Source of the DNA: Antitrichia curtipendula
Taxonomy: Eukaryota; Streptophyta; Bryopsida; Hypnales; Leucodontaceae
Direction: 5' to 3'
Assembly: GCA_951230915.1 (NCBI GenBank)
Contig: OX579639.1
Coordinates: 5,890,001-5,954,000 of the forward strand
Length of the DNA: 64,000 nt
The notes beneath the pieces were generated by a model. That model searched no databases. It saw only the letters and a program-made list of their open reading frames with translations, and was not told where the DNA came from. Of this stretch, positions 24,721 through 37,067 are shown piece by piece. The translations under genes were made by a program, and so were the position numbers. Each line of letters begins with the position of its first letter. Position 1 is the stretch's first letter.

Positions 24721-25654
24721 TTAACCCCTAAAGTCCCAAGGCCATTTTTTAATCAAAAACCACTGAAAACTGCCATTTCTAGAGCAAAGAGCAAAAAACA
24801 AAATTAATTTTTTTTTTGCATATTTTACTGTAGGATCTTGTACTAAATTAGTGTAAGAATGTGTGGAAGAAATTTCAGAAATTCTGACCATGTAGATTGC
24901 AAGATATTTGCATTTAAAGTGAAGGAATCTAGTTTTTTTGCACCTTGCTCAACTATAATTTTTGGCTTTGAACCTTTTTAACTTAAAATTTTTGCTCTAA
25001 TGATTTTGAATTTCTAATTTTATATGATGAAGAATTGAATTGAAAATCTAGAATTAAAAAAAACCCAAAAAACACTTAGTTTTCACTCATTAAAAAATCG
25101 TTAAGTAGAAATAGATTCAAGATTGAAGGAAAAAATTAAATCATTAATAGCTCTAAGATAGAATTGAAACATACCAATCTCAACGGTGAGATTGTTCTAG
25201 CAAGAAATCTTGACCTTGTGAAACTTTTCTTTTTTTCAAAAATTGTTAAAATTGAGTTCAGAAATGAATCTCACAAGTTATTTTTTCAAAAAGATGCTCT
25301 AATTGCCCAAAAAATAAGATTGACTGTAACTTTTGCATAACAAATCCAAATGGAATGAATCAAAGCTTCCCATGTAAATAAAAATAAAACCTATATGAAA
25401 CAATTTCTTAAAAATTTTAATTTAAAGTTTTTTTGAGGATTTTTTTCTGCCCACCGAACTAAAATTTGGGGTTTTTGTGCCTTAAATTTTGCTCCCGGGC
25501 ACCGACTTAAATAAAAATTACATTTTTGGAAAGCTAATGTGATTCTCTATCTTCACAAAAAAAATTCAGAAAATCACAAAAATTATTGAGACCATAGGAG
25601 CCTGTCCAAAATCCATTTTGTCCCTCGAGGGGACAATGGGACTTTAGGGGTTAA
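24721..25654 (+). repeat. TTAACCCCTAAA-family repeat, copy 1 (934 bp)
   Basis: It starts TTAACCCCTAAAGTCCC and ends GGGACTTTAGGGGTTAA; the inverted symmetry extends a few bases outward (TGTCA / TTGACA). The interior has no coding capacity. A palindrome TTGTCCCTCGAGGGGACAA lies at 25,618-25,636, just inside the right end. A conserved block (AGGATCTTGTACTA ... GATTGCAAGATATTTGCATT) recurs in the other copies. Confidence 0.8.
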
Positions 25655-27093
25655 TTGACAAAGGATATTCAACGTTGAAGGTTCCACTATCCTTTTTCCC
25701 ATGGAATGTTTTACATGCCTTTAGCGGGCATGATAAGGACAAGTCCTCGCTCCTATTATGTAGGCTAAATTTCTTTGTACAATTAATTGAGGATATGATT
25801 ATCCAATGTTAGGTAGAAAATATTTGCCTTGGAAAAACACTGAGCTTGTTACTACGACCGACGATGTTAGTGTGTGAGCATAGAAATGTGAGCACATGAG
25901 CCTTGAGCTTAGGTATAAGTAGATACCTTACAAGTATTGAAGGCACTTATAATATAAACACCTATAATATAAACATCTATAATATAGAAATCTATAGCAT
26001 AGTTTATACTATAATTATGGAAAAGTGTCTATAATATGAACACCTATAAGATAGGTGTCTAGGTTCCTTAGCTTGTGGACTTTTGATCCTAAACTCACAT
26101 AATAGCAATCCTCCATGCATATATTACTTTGTATAAAGCATGTACGGATAGATGTATATCAATACTCATGTGACACAATCATATAGAACACAATATATCC
26201 TTATAAATATAATACATATATAAATCAAGTTGTATTTGTACACATATAAACCATATTTGAGCAAAGCATCACCACAGAGCACTCTCATTTCATCATTCAA
26301 AATATGGTCATCAAGATATGAAAGTGAACCAACCTATTACCACCACCCTTCTCAATTCTACCCACGTGTACACAAGTCTGAAATGTATCCCACAGGTACG
26401 TGTCAGGGTGGAATTGAGAAGGGTGCCTGGCAATAAAAAGTCTGACTCACCTTAATAAATGGGTTGCATTTCCTTAAAATAACACCTGAGCTTCCACGCA
26501 TGACTTGTCAAATTTTGATGAGCAATCGGACATGCTGGCAAGGTCTAACTTATTGGAGAGACAGACTCCGTCCTGTAAGTGCAAAGTGTGGGTACTTGAA
26601 CCGGATTCATGGATTTTATCTCTGGTTGTGGTTAGAGTGTCAAAGTTCTCACGAAGGAAGGATTGTCGGATAGCGTGAGGAAAAAGGCCACTACGGCTCA
26701 CGGGGAGCAAGGAGGGTGGTGCCAGTGTCCCCATCCCTGATGTGGCAACCACATCATTCACCATTGCCATCCTTCACATCATTTGCTGGCTATTTTGCAG
26801 TACTGATGTTGATTGAAAATGGGGAAAAAAAAGAGACAAAACTCCCCAATTGTTGTTTTGGATTTTTTTTTGGGGGGGGGGGGGGGAACTAGTGAATTCA
26901 TTCAATAAAAGTTACTTACATTGGGAGTCTGCAAAGATACAGACAGTAAATCATTGCTATCCAAACTTGAAGTTTTTCCATGAGTGAACTTTCTGCACAT
27001 CATAAAGTTGCAAGTTTGAAACTGAGATTTTCTTTTCTTTTCATACACCCATTGTCGTGTAAGGAAGGTAAACATAAGTTAGCCAGCTTTGGA
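25655..27093. other. Gene-free region with a foldback and a poly-G run
   Basis: It holds short direct repeats around 25,950-26,060 (ATAATATAAACACCTATA type), a foldback at 26,335-26,435 and a run of 15 G at 26,872-26,886. Open frames around 26,470-26,770 on both strands show no recognisable motif. Confidence 0.5.
26335..26435. repeat. Foldback of about 100 nt with 28-nt arms
   Basis: The left arm 26,335-26,362 (TATTACCACCACCCTTCTCA...) pairs with 26,407-26,435 with few mismatches, and weaker pairing continues into the roughly 44-nt centre. Size and shape resemble a plant microRNA precursor or a tiny MITE. Confidence 0.6.
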
Positions 27094-27494
27094 GTAAGGT
27101 AGGAGGCTCTGAAAGCGAGCGGGCATTTAGAACTGCCCATATAGACTCGCCTGAAATGGATGTAAGGTGGTCTTTAAATGGACTTCTGTAGTCATTGAAT
27201 GGATTGGTAAAAAAAATATTATTTATTGCTAGGACCAATCATTCTCTTTGTTTTTCCCATTTCTCTCTAGAAACTGCATGAGAACAGTTTAAGGAAGACC
27301 TAGGGTCATAAATAGGGACCTATGACTCATCATGTTTGAAAATTCATAAGTAATTCAAAAATGCTTCAAAAAATACGAAACAACTTGTGTTACAATCAAA
27401 TCTATTTTTCTTTGTCTGAAAACAATTCCATCCAAAAAAAATGAAAAAGGCAGATCAGCCCTTAGATGCTTGCTTTCAGAGCCTCCTACCTTAC
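27094..27494. repeat. Inverted-end element, copy A (401 bp)
   Basis: The ends are a perfect 23-bp inverted repeat beginning GTAAGGTAGGAGGCTCTGAA (27,094-27,116 and 27,472-27,494); weaker symmetry continues inward. A diverged copy in opposite orientation lies at about 31,347-31,725. No coding capacity, and no target duplication is evident. Confidence 0.75.
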
Positions 27495-27552
27495 AATTGA
27501 CAGATACCACTTCAGTTTGTCTATGAAATAGTTTAATATTTGATTGATGATA

Positions 27553-29238
27553 TCAAAATTCAATTGTTTTTTTGTTTTTTTTGACACAAGTAAAGGTTCC
27601 TTTATTGCAAGAAAATAAAATACAAACCCCAGCCGAGAATGGCCTGGGAAAAGAATCAACGTAAAAGAAAAGAGAAAAAACAGAAAAGAAAAAGGAGCCA
27701 ACGACCGAAGCCGCGCTTGCGCGGCTGGGCGGTTCCCGCCCAACCAAAGCACCCAGAAACTAATGTGGTTGAAAAACGAAGCCGGCTCTAGGGCCAGCAA
27801 GTCTCCAACGCAGCGCCTCGTCAACAATCGTGGCGCAGACTTCATTCCGACCCCAGCGTAAAACGAATTTATCCCTTGCAACCTGCCACTGGTCTGGATG
27901 CTTCATCTTGAGGTTGCAAACCGCGGCCCATTCCGTACGGCCGTAATCCACAAGCCCAAGCCAAATCCTTTGCAGAAGTTTAACCGAGTGCCATTTAATA
28001 TCATTGAAAACAGAGTCATTTCTCTCAATCCATAAGGACCACAGAATGATAGTTCGCAAAGCCGCCCATAGGAATCTTGCCCCATCAAGCTTACGCGGAA
28101 TCCGATTGGAAAAAATTCCTTGTTTCCAAGTAAGAGGCCTCCAGGGTCCTCGGGCGTCTTTGTGACTAATAAAGACATTCATAATATGAATACTCCATTG
28201 CCAGGCACATTGTGCAGAGGGGCATTCCCAGAAGCGATGGAGAATAGTTTCGTGCGTCTGACGTGGGCAAACTGGACATTCCGTATCAATACCATGGTTA
28301 ATGCGACCTCTCCATTCGTTTACTACCACTGCACGGTGCCATACTAACCAGAGCAATCCTGCTTCTTTAGGGGTGCAAAGTTTGGCCCAAACCGTAGTCC
28401 ATCGGAGTCGTTGTGAGCTAGGCAAGATACCTTGCCATTTGCGTTCTACCATGATTGGAACTACGTGGTCGGCTCTCAACAAGTCGCGGCCTAGCCTTGA
28501 GCTGTATTCCAGTAACGGGATAGGGCCTTTGGCGTTGTCCCACGCCAATCTTTTGGGATCCCATTCCAAATGATCTATCCTCCCATAATATAGCAAGGAT
28601 TCCAACTTTCTTTGGCCCCTGAACACCTTGGATACTCGTACTCTATGGAATACACCCGTACTGATGAAGGAAAGGCTGTGTGCATCCACCTGAGGGTGCC
28701 ACGCACCTAGAGTTCCTGATCCCACCCTTACTTCCATCAACCGCTCAGTCCGCGCCAACTCCCATTGTCTAACAGGGCCACCTATCGAAAGACCAGCACC
28801 AGGGCGAACTTGTAACACGAATTGGGGTTGTAACACAGAATTGGAGTCAAAACATCCTACCCACTCCCTTGCCTCTGGTGGAGGTAGAACATCCGTGAGT
28901 AATGAACCCCAAATTCTGCCAAGGGAGCTAATAGCACCGTCCCACGCCCCATATTCCTCTGGTAAGAGACCAAATTGGGTGGAAGCCTCCACGCTGGAGA
29001 GGAATCTGTTCCCTATCCGTGCATCACCCACCGTTCGTAATCCAGCTTGATGCAATTTGGATGCACGAATCCTGGCAAAGCCCGATCCAATTTGGGAGGA
29101 GAATTCGGACCACCAAAAGGACTCAATCATGAGTTCCTCTGGTAAGGTTGGAGGTATTGCAATGACATGTCGGGCCATTTTCCTCCACGCCTCGCATGCC
29201 CTATTCCAAGTCTTGGATCCTTTCAAAATTCAATTGTT
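27553..29238 (-). mobile_element. 5'-truncated LINE with 16-bp target duplication
   Basis: The insertion is bounded by a perfect TCAAAATTCAATTGTT duplication (27,553-27,568 and 29,223-29,238). On the minus strand its 3' end carries an AATAAA signal and an A-rich tail (plus-strand T runs at about 27,567-27,582). That structure, with a missing 5' half, is the signature of target-primed reverse transcription. The perfect duplication indicates a recent event. Confidence 0.92.
27760..29222 (-). CDS. LINE ORF2 C-terminal part with zf-RVT domain
   Basis: About 487 residues are open without a stop. The frame is the C-terminal portion of a plant LINE ORF2 protein. A reverse-transcriptase zinc-binding (zf-RVT) motif, CPVCPRQTHETILHRFWECP, lies roughly at residues 314-333, near 28,230-28,290. 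Downstream are the Trp-rich segments usual in this domain (LWSLWIERNDSVF).

The endonuclease and polymerase regions are absent because the copy is 5' truncated; the frame enters directly from flanking DNA at the insertion junction. It has no start codon or promoter of its own. It is therefore an open but non-autonomous fragment, kept intact because the insertion is young. Confidence 0.85.
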
Positions 29239-31346
29239 GAATTGGCGGACATATAATTCCCAGGCTCATGAGTGCTGCTCATGAATCATTATGGGAAACA
29301 TGAATGCTTGATGGAATACAGGGTGTGGCAAGAAGCCTTCAAATAATTTAAACTTACAGTAAGAGCATCACCAGCATTTCCCAGTATGGTGGCCGGCCCA
29401 GGCTAGGGCATGGGCTGGAGCATTTCCCTCCCCCACCGGTGACCCGGACTCTTCAAAAACAAGTCTCCAAACACCATCCTCCCATCCCCACTAGCTTCTT
29501 GGATTTTTGTGCATTTTATTTTTGTCAGGCTGTCGGGTTGGATATCATTTTATAATCCCACCTCCAATCGGTAGTCCAGTTCTACAATGCTATAAACCAA
29601 CCACAAGGTAATTTAGATCCATCTTTATTGTCAAAATGTTGTTCACAAGTTTGAAATTATAAAAAATGTAGAGCTTTTAATAAAATAAGAGTGAGCTTAG
29701 AATAATTTGGTTCCATAAATGGACAGGACTTGAGTATTTTGAGTTTCACTCTATAAGGTAACTACACCTAAAATCATACAAATAAACAATTTAGCACGAT
29801 TTGGATTTTTATATTGAAATTGGAGGGGGGGGGGGGGGGGGGGAGAGGGAGGGGAGGATCTTTTTGGTAATTAAAAGAAAATTCTAGATTCTCTTAGAAT
29901 GCATTTTATGGACATTCTATGAGCAAACTACAAATTTTCAAAGAATAAGATCGTAGGTGTTTCTATAATTGACTATAGACTCTTATGAATAGTGGGAGTA
30001 CATTTTAGGCAAGAATTTGTAATGATTGGTTTTAGAAAGCATTTGAAATTAAGTATAGCTACCTTATGCTATTTGACTTCACAAATATATAACCTTGTTG
30101 ATTTGCATAGAAAACAAAACAAAAGATACTCTAACATGAGTTAAGGGAAGAGAATCTTAACTGTTCAAAGATACTTTCTTGTGTCTGTGTGTGGAAGGGG
30201 GAGGTGGGGAGGGGGGAGGAGGCAACCAAAGGAATTTGTCATAGTGATTTCAAACTGGACAAGTAGGAGAATTAGATTTGCAAATGGCTCTGTGCATAGT
30301 GCCACTCTAAATGTTTGTTGCTTCTCGAGCAACATTGCAAAGATTGAAGCCCTCCCAATTGAGCACCTTTTAGTCCACCCCGCTCTTACTATGGCAATGC
30401 AAATTTTGAAATAGTGCAACTGCATTTGATGTCTGTAGAGAGGACAAAGGGAAAAAACACAATAATTTTTGAAAATAAATGTTTACAAAAGCTTTTGCAA
30501 TTCTTGTTTTTCTTTGGATAGAAGGCCCAAGGAGCCTAAAATGTCTTTTGAGGGACAAAAATGCCCTTTAATGCTCAAATATTTTTTGGAATTTTGCACA
30601 TTATTTTTTATATCTTATACAATTTAATAGTTTACCTCACTTTCATCAAAATGGTCACTGCAGAAAGTTGTTCAAAAAGATTGAAGAATTACTTTGGATG
30701 AATGAAAAATTGTTTGTAGAAAACATTGTTTGAAAGCATTCCATTCATCATTTAGAATATGGATTTTGGAGTATTTAAGAGATAAACTCATCACAATTCA
30801 TTTGCAATCAGAATCACAATTTCATCACAATCAATGTAAATGAAATAGTTACCTTATACAAGTAAATCAAATCACTAGTAGTTGGAATTGAAATGAAAAT
30901 TTAAGAAGCTATTTGCATAAGTTGCAAATGATAAAAGTTGGAGGTATTGGCTACCAGTGTCATATTGTAATATAATCTAATTCCATTTGAGTATGATCAT
31001 CAAAATTCAATGAAAATCAAATTAAAATCAATATAATATTTAATAGCATGCACTATTAGTGCCTTGGCCTCTACAATAGTTGATGTGAAATATCCCACAC
31101 CCAACAATACTTCATCAATAGCTAAGTGGACAAGTGGAGGCTCAATGTGATGAGCAGGATGCATAAAAGAAAGGCGGTGGCATGAAGGGTGCTAAATGTA
31201 AGTTATGATTTTGCTAAAATTCTACCCAAGTGAACATAAGCATACATCATTAAAAAATAAAACAAACATAACATTCAGTAGCAATGAGAAGGACTGCTCT
31301 CCTTTAGAATTCTGTGAACCAGTGATGACACAAGTAAGCTTACAAA
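29239..31346. other. Gene-free region with a 19-base poly-G run
   Basis: A run of 19 G lies at 29,825-29,843 and a second G-rich patch (GGGGGAGGTGGGGAGGGGGG type) at about 30,196-30,220. Around 29,365-29,460 a GC-richer patch begins AGAGCATCACCAGCATTTCCC, similar to ends of some plant MITEs. No coding sequence is recognised. Confidence 0.5.
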
Positions 31347-31725
31347 GTAAGGTAACATGCTTTTAAAGCACTCATTTAAGGGCTGGTCCGACTTTTTCAC
31401 AGGCTTCCGAATGCAGAAATGTTTTTATATCATTTTTCAGAGAAAGAAAAATAAATTTGGAATCTAACACAAGTGATTTTGTATTTTTCCAAGCATTTTT
31501 GAATTACTTATAAATTTTCAAAGATTTGGAGCATAGGCATCTATTTGTGACCATAGGTCTTCCAAAATCTGTCTACTTGCAACTTGTAAAGAGATGAGTG
31601 AAAATCAAAGATAATGATTGACTCTTGCAATAGAAAAATAACTTATCCTTCATGCATTCAATTGCTAAAATGGTCCATTTAAGGATCAACCCATCTCCAT
31701 TCTCCACCTAAAAATAGGGGTGGTT
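31347..31725. repeat. Inverted-end element, copy B (reverse orientation)
   Basis: Its reverse complement matches copy A (27,094-27,494) over most of its length, with shared blocks such as TTATAAGTAATTCAAAAATGC. It starts GTAAGGTAACATGC and ends beside the TTAACCCCTAAA-family copy 2. Divergence from copy A is considerable. Confidence 0.65.
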
Positions 31726-31734
31726 TAACCCCTA

Positions 31735-32657
31735 AAGGACCAGCCTGCAGAATTTGGCAACATAAAAAAATTGGGCAGGTACATGTGGCCAGAGATTTAC
31801 AAGTTTGAGGCTGAAATTTTAATAGAAGTTGTGGATGAGGAGTACCTTTCATTTGAACTAAATTTTATGACATTTGGAAATATGAGTCAAAAGTTATGGC
31901 CTAATATGTTACTTTTTTTCTCAGCTGGGCAGTTAGGGCAGATCAGAAAAAATCACTTTTTTTAGAAACAAAAATTTGAAACTGGTTTTCCAGAGCTATC
32001 TATACGTGGAAAGCTTTTAATCATTCCATTTTGACCAATGAGTCAAAAGTTATAAGGAGTTTTAGTTTGCGGGCAGTTTTGGAATCTCTACTCTAAAATA
32101 AACTTTGAAGTCTTTTATCTTACTCAATTTTTAATATTTTTTGAAAAAAATAAAATTATAGGATGTAGATTGTTTAATACAACATTTCAACCATTGGGAT
32201 TGGCATTTTTCAATTTCATATCTAAATTCTTAACAATTTAGTATTTTGAATCATTCTCTACTTCATTCTACTTACTATTTTTTTCCTATATGTTGTACAA
32301 TTCCAAATGATGTGTAATTTTTCAAGCATGTAGCCAACTTGTTCAGGAAAAAGAATCCAAAGAAGCACCACCATTTTGGACAATTTTTCATAGAAAAGTG
32401 AGCTTTTGAAGTGCAGCTTCCCGGTTTTTTGCAGGGGTCAAAAAACGATTTCAGTGATTTTGAATGCTTATATCTTGCAATCCACGTGGTGGAAATTTCT
32501 GAAATTTTTACCACATATTCTCAAGTCAGCATACTAGAAGATCCTACGGTTACATGAGTCAAAAAAAAGTTTTTTTCAAAAATTTGGTACTTGTACTAAA
32601 AACGGCAGTTCTTGAGCGTTTTCAGTGAAAACATAGTCACGGAACTTTAGGGGTTAA
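31735..32657 (-). repeat. TTAACCCCTAAA-family repeat, copy 2 (923 bp, minus orientation)
   Basis: It is bounded by TTAACCCCTAAAGG and CTTTAGGGGTTAA. Read on the minus strand, its first 200 bp align with copy 1, including the GTAGGATCTTCTAGTA-like and GATTGCAAGATAT blocks. It is the most diverged copy, and the palindrome near the far end is lost. Confidence 0.7.
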
Positions 32658-33976
32658 AGAAGATGGACGCTTTTAGAGCACACTTCCTTAGTGCTAACTC
32701 CGGTATCCAATTTTGAACCACATTTGAAGTCATCTAATACAAATGCACATTGAAGTCTTTACCTTGTTCACACTCTTTCTAAATCGATCTTACATAAAAA
32801 TATTAGTGTTGAGAGTTTGAAAGTGTTAAAAAAGAGTGTTTTTCCAAATCACAATCAATATCTAACCTGACACCTATGGAATGATTAGTAACCTCATTAG
32901 GAACACCCAATTTTTCCATTGTAAATCATTGTAGGAAGTAATTTTTCATGGCATTCCACATAAGAAATTATTGTGACCACTTTAGGTGATTAAGATGAGC
33001 ATATTGGATACACTTTTTGTTGGTTATTGGACAGCCTGTAGACCATGTTGGGAAGATCACTTCAAAAATATATAACTAATTCACACTTTGTCTGAAAAAA
33101 ATAAAATTTCAATTGCTCTCACTATTTTTCACACTTATCTTTGTGTGGGAAAAAATTTGAAAAATTTCAGCAATGGCATGAGGACAGACTCCAAATTCTG
33201 ACCACAAGGGCTGTTTTACCTTATACCATAAGCTCACTGGGGATGGGGGCAGCATGTAGATTGCACAATCACAATTTAAAAAAACACCAAGAATATTAAA
33301 TGATATTATATCAATATTAATATTGCCACACTCAGTTAACACACACAATTGGTGTCTGAGTATCTGAGTACACTCAGCCCTGCCTGCTTGCTCATCTCTC
33401 ACGGATGCAGATTCAGTCCAGCTGCATGCTCTCGATCTTCACTGTGAGCCTCCGTCAGACCCCTACATAATCCTATCAATAATGTCTTCATCATCACAGC
33501 CTTTTTCATGAGCTGAACTTTGAGCTAGCATCGAGCTCAGTCAGTCACCACACAAATCATCCTTGCTAAGTGAAGTGCCAACATTGTTGCTGTCCAGGAT
33601 CAGTCTCTGCGGCAGTCTGCCTGATTGGGTAACAAACTCATTTTTATCAGGATTTCGTTCATGATGCCAATGTCAAGACGTCTTTATCTCTGTTTTTTGG
33701 TTACATAAAGGGCTCCCATTAAACAGAAGGAGTATGGTTTTATATGCTTTTCTCATGAGAGAGTGACACTTGACTTTTATGGCCTTTATGTGATCACAAG
33801 CTCGCTCGCTCGCTCGCACGCCATCACCACCACTTGAGAGTTGCAATTTAATTTGACTTTTGAACAAGTTCATTGTTTTTGTGGCATAATGTATTCAACT
33901 TTTTAATTGTTGAGGGTGGATAAAGAAACCGACTGAATTGGGAATTTTGTGGGAGCAGGTTTGCACGATCACCGAC
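32658..33976. other. Upstream region of the GDSL gene
   Basis: No gene is recognised. The last few hundred bases presumably hold the promoter of the GDSL gene. A short GCTC tandem repeat (GCTCGCTCGCTCGC) occurs near 33,800-33,815. I see no TATA box I can assign with confidence. Confidence 0.4.
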
Positions 33977-36435
33977 ATGGAGGTGAAGTATTTTCAAGCT
34001 GGGTTGCGGACAATCATGGTCCTGATTCTTACATTCCAGTGCTTCCTAATTGGATGTTCATGTGCTGCAACGAGGCCTGAGAAGCGGAGCAGCTTTCCTG
34101 CAGCCTCGTTTATTTTCGGGGACTCGCTTGTAGATGCTGGCAACAACAACTACATCGGCTCATTGGCCCGGGCCAATTACGGTGCCAATGGCGTTGATTT
34201 TCCAGGAGGGAAAGCCACTGGAAGATTCTGCAACGGGCGAACAGTTGCAGATATCATCGGTATGATCAAATGAATTCATACCAATGCGAAAAATCTGCTT
34301 CGACTCCATAAAAAATCCGACTACGGAATCAAATTGCTAATCAGGCTTGACATTTGTTTTTCACCATCCTTCGTAAAGTTCTTTCTTCTTCAGATTCCTT
34401 TCGGACTTTGGTTTCATGCCATCGATGATTTTTCTTAGTAAAAATATGGATGTTTAAGTATTTCTTATACCATCATTCATCCTCGCTGATTGTTCAGGAT
34501 GCAATGAATGATGTATTTCAACTTGCAGATCAGCTGTTGGGAATTCCTTTCGGACCCGTGTTTCTGGACCCTGCTGTGAAGGGCAAGGCGATTCTCAAAG
34601 GGGTGAACTATGCCTCTGGAGGAGCAGGGATTCTCGACTTCACTGGCTACACTTTCGTAAGCTTTAGACTATTGTGGATTTAGTCTTCCCTTCGAAGTCA
34701 TGCATGATGTCGATTGAAGTCCTGAATGTGGCAAATGGAGATTAATATGCGGATTAACTGGTAAACAAGTACTTAATTTGTGGTTGGGATTGCAGGTGAA
34801 CCGAATACCTATGTGGGAGCAGATCAATTTGTTTCGAAACACCAGTGATCAGATTCTGCAGATGTTAGGGTCAGCAGCAGCGCAGGAGCTTCTACAGAAC
34901 GCCATTTATACAATCACCATGGGCTCCAACGATTACCTCAACAATTTCTTGATCGACGGATCTCCGTCTCCGATGCTCTTCACCCCGAAGCAGTTTCAAG
35001 ACACGCTCATCAGCACATACCGCCAGCAGTTGACGGTACATACATGTACAATAGGGTCTAAAAAAGATACATCATTCTTGTTCTTCCGTCACAACAATGT
35101 TTGAAGATGCAATTTTGCCTTGCTATTACTGGGAGAAAAATGCATTGAATTGACAATTATTTTGTGCAAATGAGAGGTATATGAGTTAGCTTCAAGCTAG
35201 TATAACTGAAATTATACCACGATTTCAGTTGGATTTGTGATTCTGGACACTATAGTACAATTCAAAATTTTCTCCCAAATTTTCTCTCCAGTATCTCCTA
35301 CCTGACACACAGATCAACATGATTTGCAGGCTCTTGTGAAGCTGGGAGCACGAAAGTTCGTGCTCACGAATGTGGGGCCGCTGGGGTGCATCCCATATCG
35401 CATGACGATGCAAGCGACGGAGAAAGGGCGTTGCGTTAAAGAAGACAACGACCTCGTGTCGGGCTTCAACGCTGCCCTCAAGTGGCTGGTGGATGAGCTC
35501 AATGGCATTCACGGTTCAGAAGCCAAGTTTGTCGTTGCCGATTCTTACAACGTCGTCATGCAAATCATCAAAAATCCTTCCGCTTTCGGTGAGTACTCGT
35601 GTCCATATTATCTTGAACACTCAAACTCCGATCATTCAATCCTTAGAACTCTACTTAGAACTCTACATGTGGGCTATATTCCTTATGCAATTCCCGTTTG
35701 ATTCCGCGCACAGTTCCCTCTGCAACGTGAAATTGGACAACTCTTCAAAATCACTTGCGTAACATTTGGAAAGTTTGACGATTGTCACGAGAAATGCACA
35801 CATTTTCTTCATATTTGGATTTGGAGGGGTTACTAACGTTTTTCAGCAAAGTTTTTCAGCATGCAAACATGAAAATTTTGGAACATGTTTCAGCAATCTT
35901 GCGATGTTTTCCGGCAAGCATGTTGTGCAAAACGTTGTTCCTTTCGGAAAATGTTTAGTAGCAACTTTGAGTGTCTAAATTTTGGAAGGCATCGATATGT
36001 TGCTTCCGTGTGCAAGACTGTTGCAACAAGTTTGCAACATTCTTGCAATGGTTCGCAATAGACCAGAAATTTTTACCATAGTATGAAACCGCTACAAAGC
36101 CATTGTAAACTAATTCTCGATGTGTTGCAACTGCTACTTGTAATAATGATATAATGTCTGGAGCCATAGCTAGCTGACATGGGTGATTGGATGCAGGCTT
36201 CGCAACGAAGGACCAAGCTTGCTGTGGGATGCCGATTGGGTTGTACCATGGATTGACTCCCTGCTTCCCCGGCGTACCGTTCTGCAAGAACAGGAAGAGC
36301 CATCTGTTCTGGGACCCCTTCCATCCCACCGACGCCGCCAACGTCATCCTCGGCCGACGCTTCTTCTCCGGCTCCCTGGCGGACATTTATCCCATCAACG
36401 TCAAGCAGCTTGCGTCTCTCCAACTTTCAAGCTGA
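33977..36435 (+). CDS. GDSL esterase/lipase, five exons
   Basis: SGNH/GDSL hydrolases are secreted plant esterases that act on lipid or phenolic esters. Exons: 33,977-34,259, 34,529-34,656, 34,796-35,035, 35,330-35,588 and 36,197-36,435. All introns are GT-AG and the frame is continuous, giving 382 residues, a usual length for the family.

A hydrophobic N-terminus (TIMVLILTFQCFLIGCSCAA) fits a signal peptide. All catalytic blocks are present: FGDSLVDAGNNNY (Ser), NYASGGAG (Gly), TMGSNDYL (Asn) and WDPFHPTD near the C-terminus (Asp and His). The ATG at 33,977 is preferred over an in-frame codon 39 bases upstream because it gives a proper signal peptide.

The GC-rich coding exons contrast with AT-rich surroundings. 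No stop or frameshift; this looks functional. Confidence 0.95.
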
Positions 36436-36654
36436 TCTTGGGAATACAATAGATTTCTCATTTCAGTGCACAGAAAAACTTTCCACAGCAATCCAAAGCA
36501 GTTGCACTGCTTGTTTATCATTGTATTGATCATAACTTGAGAGCTCGTACATTATATCCTCTGTGTTGAATGTCTGTATTGAACCAACGAATGGGGGTTT
36601 CTTTCATTCCCTGCAATTCGGCTAGTGGTTTGATGCTTCTCTATTTTTCCTGTC

Positions 36655-36660
36655 AATAAA
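36655..36660 (+). terminator. Polyadenylation signal of the GDSL gene
   Basis: An AATAAA hexamer lies about 220 bases after the GDSL stop codon, at a usual distance for a plant 3' UTR. Confidence 0.5.
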
Positions 36661-37067
36661 TTATCTCCACCCAAAAGTGCCATGTTTCATTCCTGGAATG
36701 TTTGAATGTGACTCCGTGCGCTGTGTCCCCAATATGTTGCACCCGAGAGTGGAGGCAGAGTGTTTTTTGAATCTTTGACTGTAACCTCGATATAATTGTC
36801 AAGCTATCCGTTCATTCGTCACAGACTCAGTGCAAATAGCAAGTACTGCATTTAAAAAATCAATACTCAAAGCAATTCGTCATCCTTAGTGGTAAGTGTA
36901 TTTTCTAGGGGATACTTTTTCGGTAGTACACTTTCGGCAGAGATCGTAGACTGTTGTGTTTTCCCCTCCTACTGTACCTCGAGGTTCTTCCTTGCCGTGA
37001 TGATCTTGTACTACGAGCCAGTAGTACCCCTCTACTACCTACTCTCTGCTAGTACTCCGACAAAATC

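Noticed and set aside
24721..24740. CCCTAAA in TTAACCCCTAAA as an interstitial telomere signal
   Set aside because: Only one unit occurs per element end; no tandem TTTAGGG array is present.
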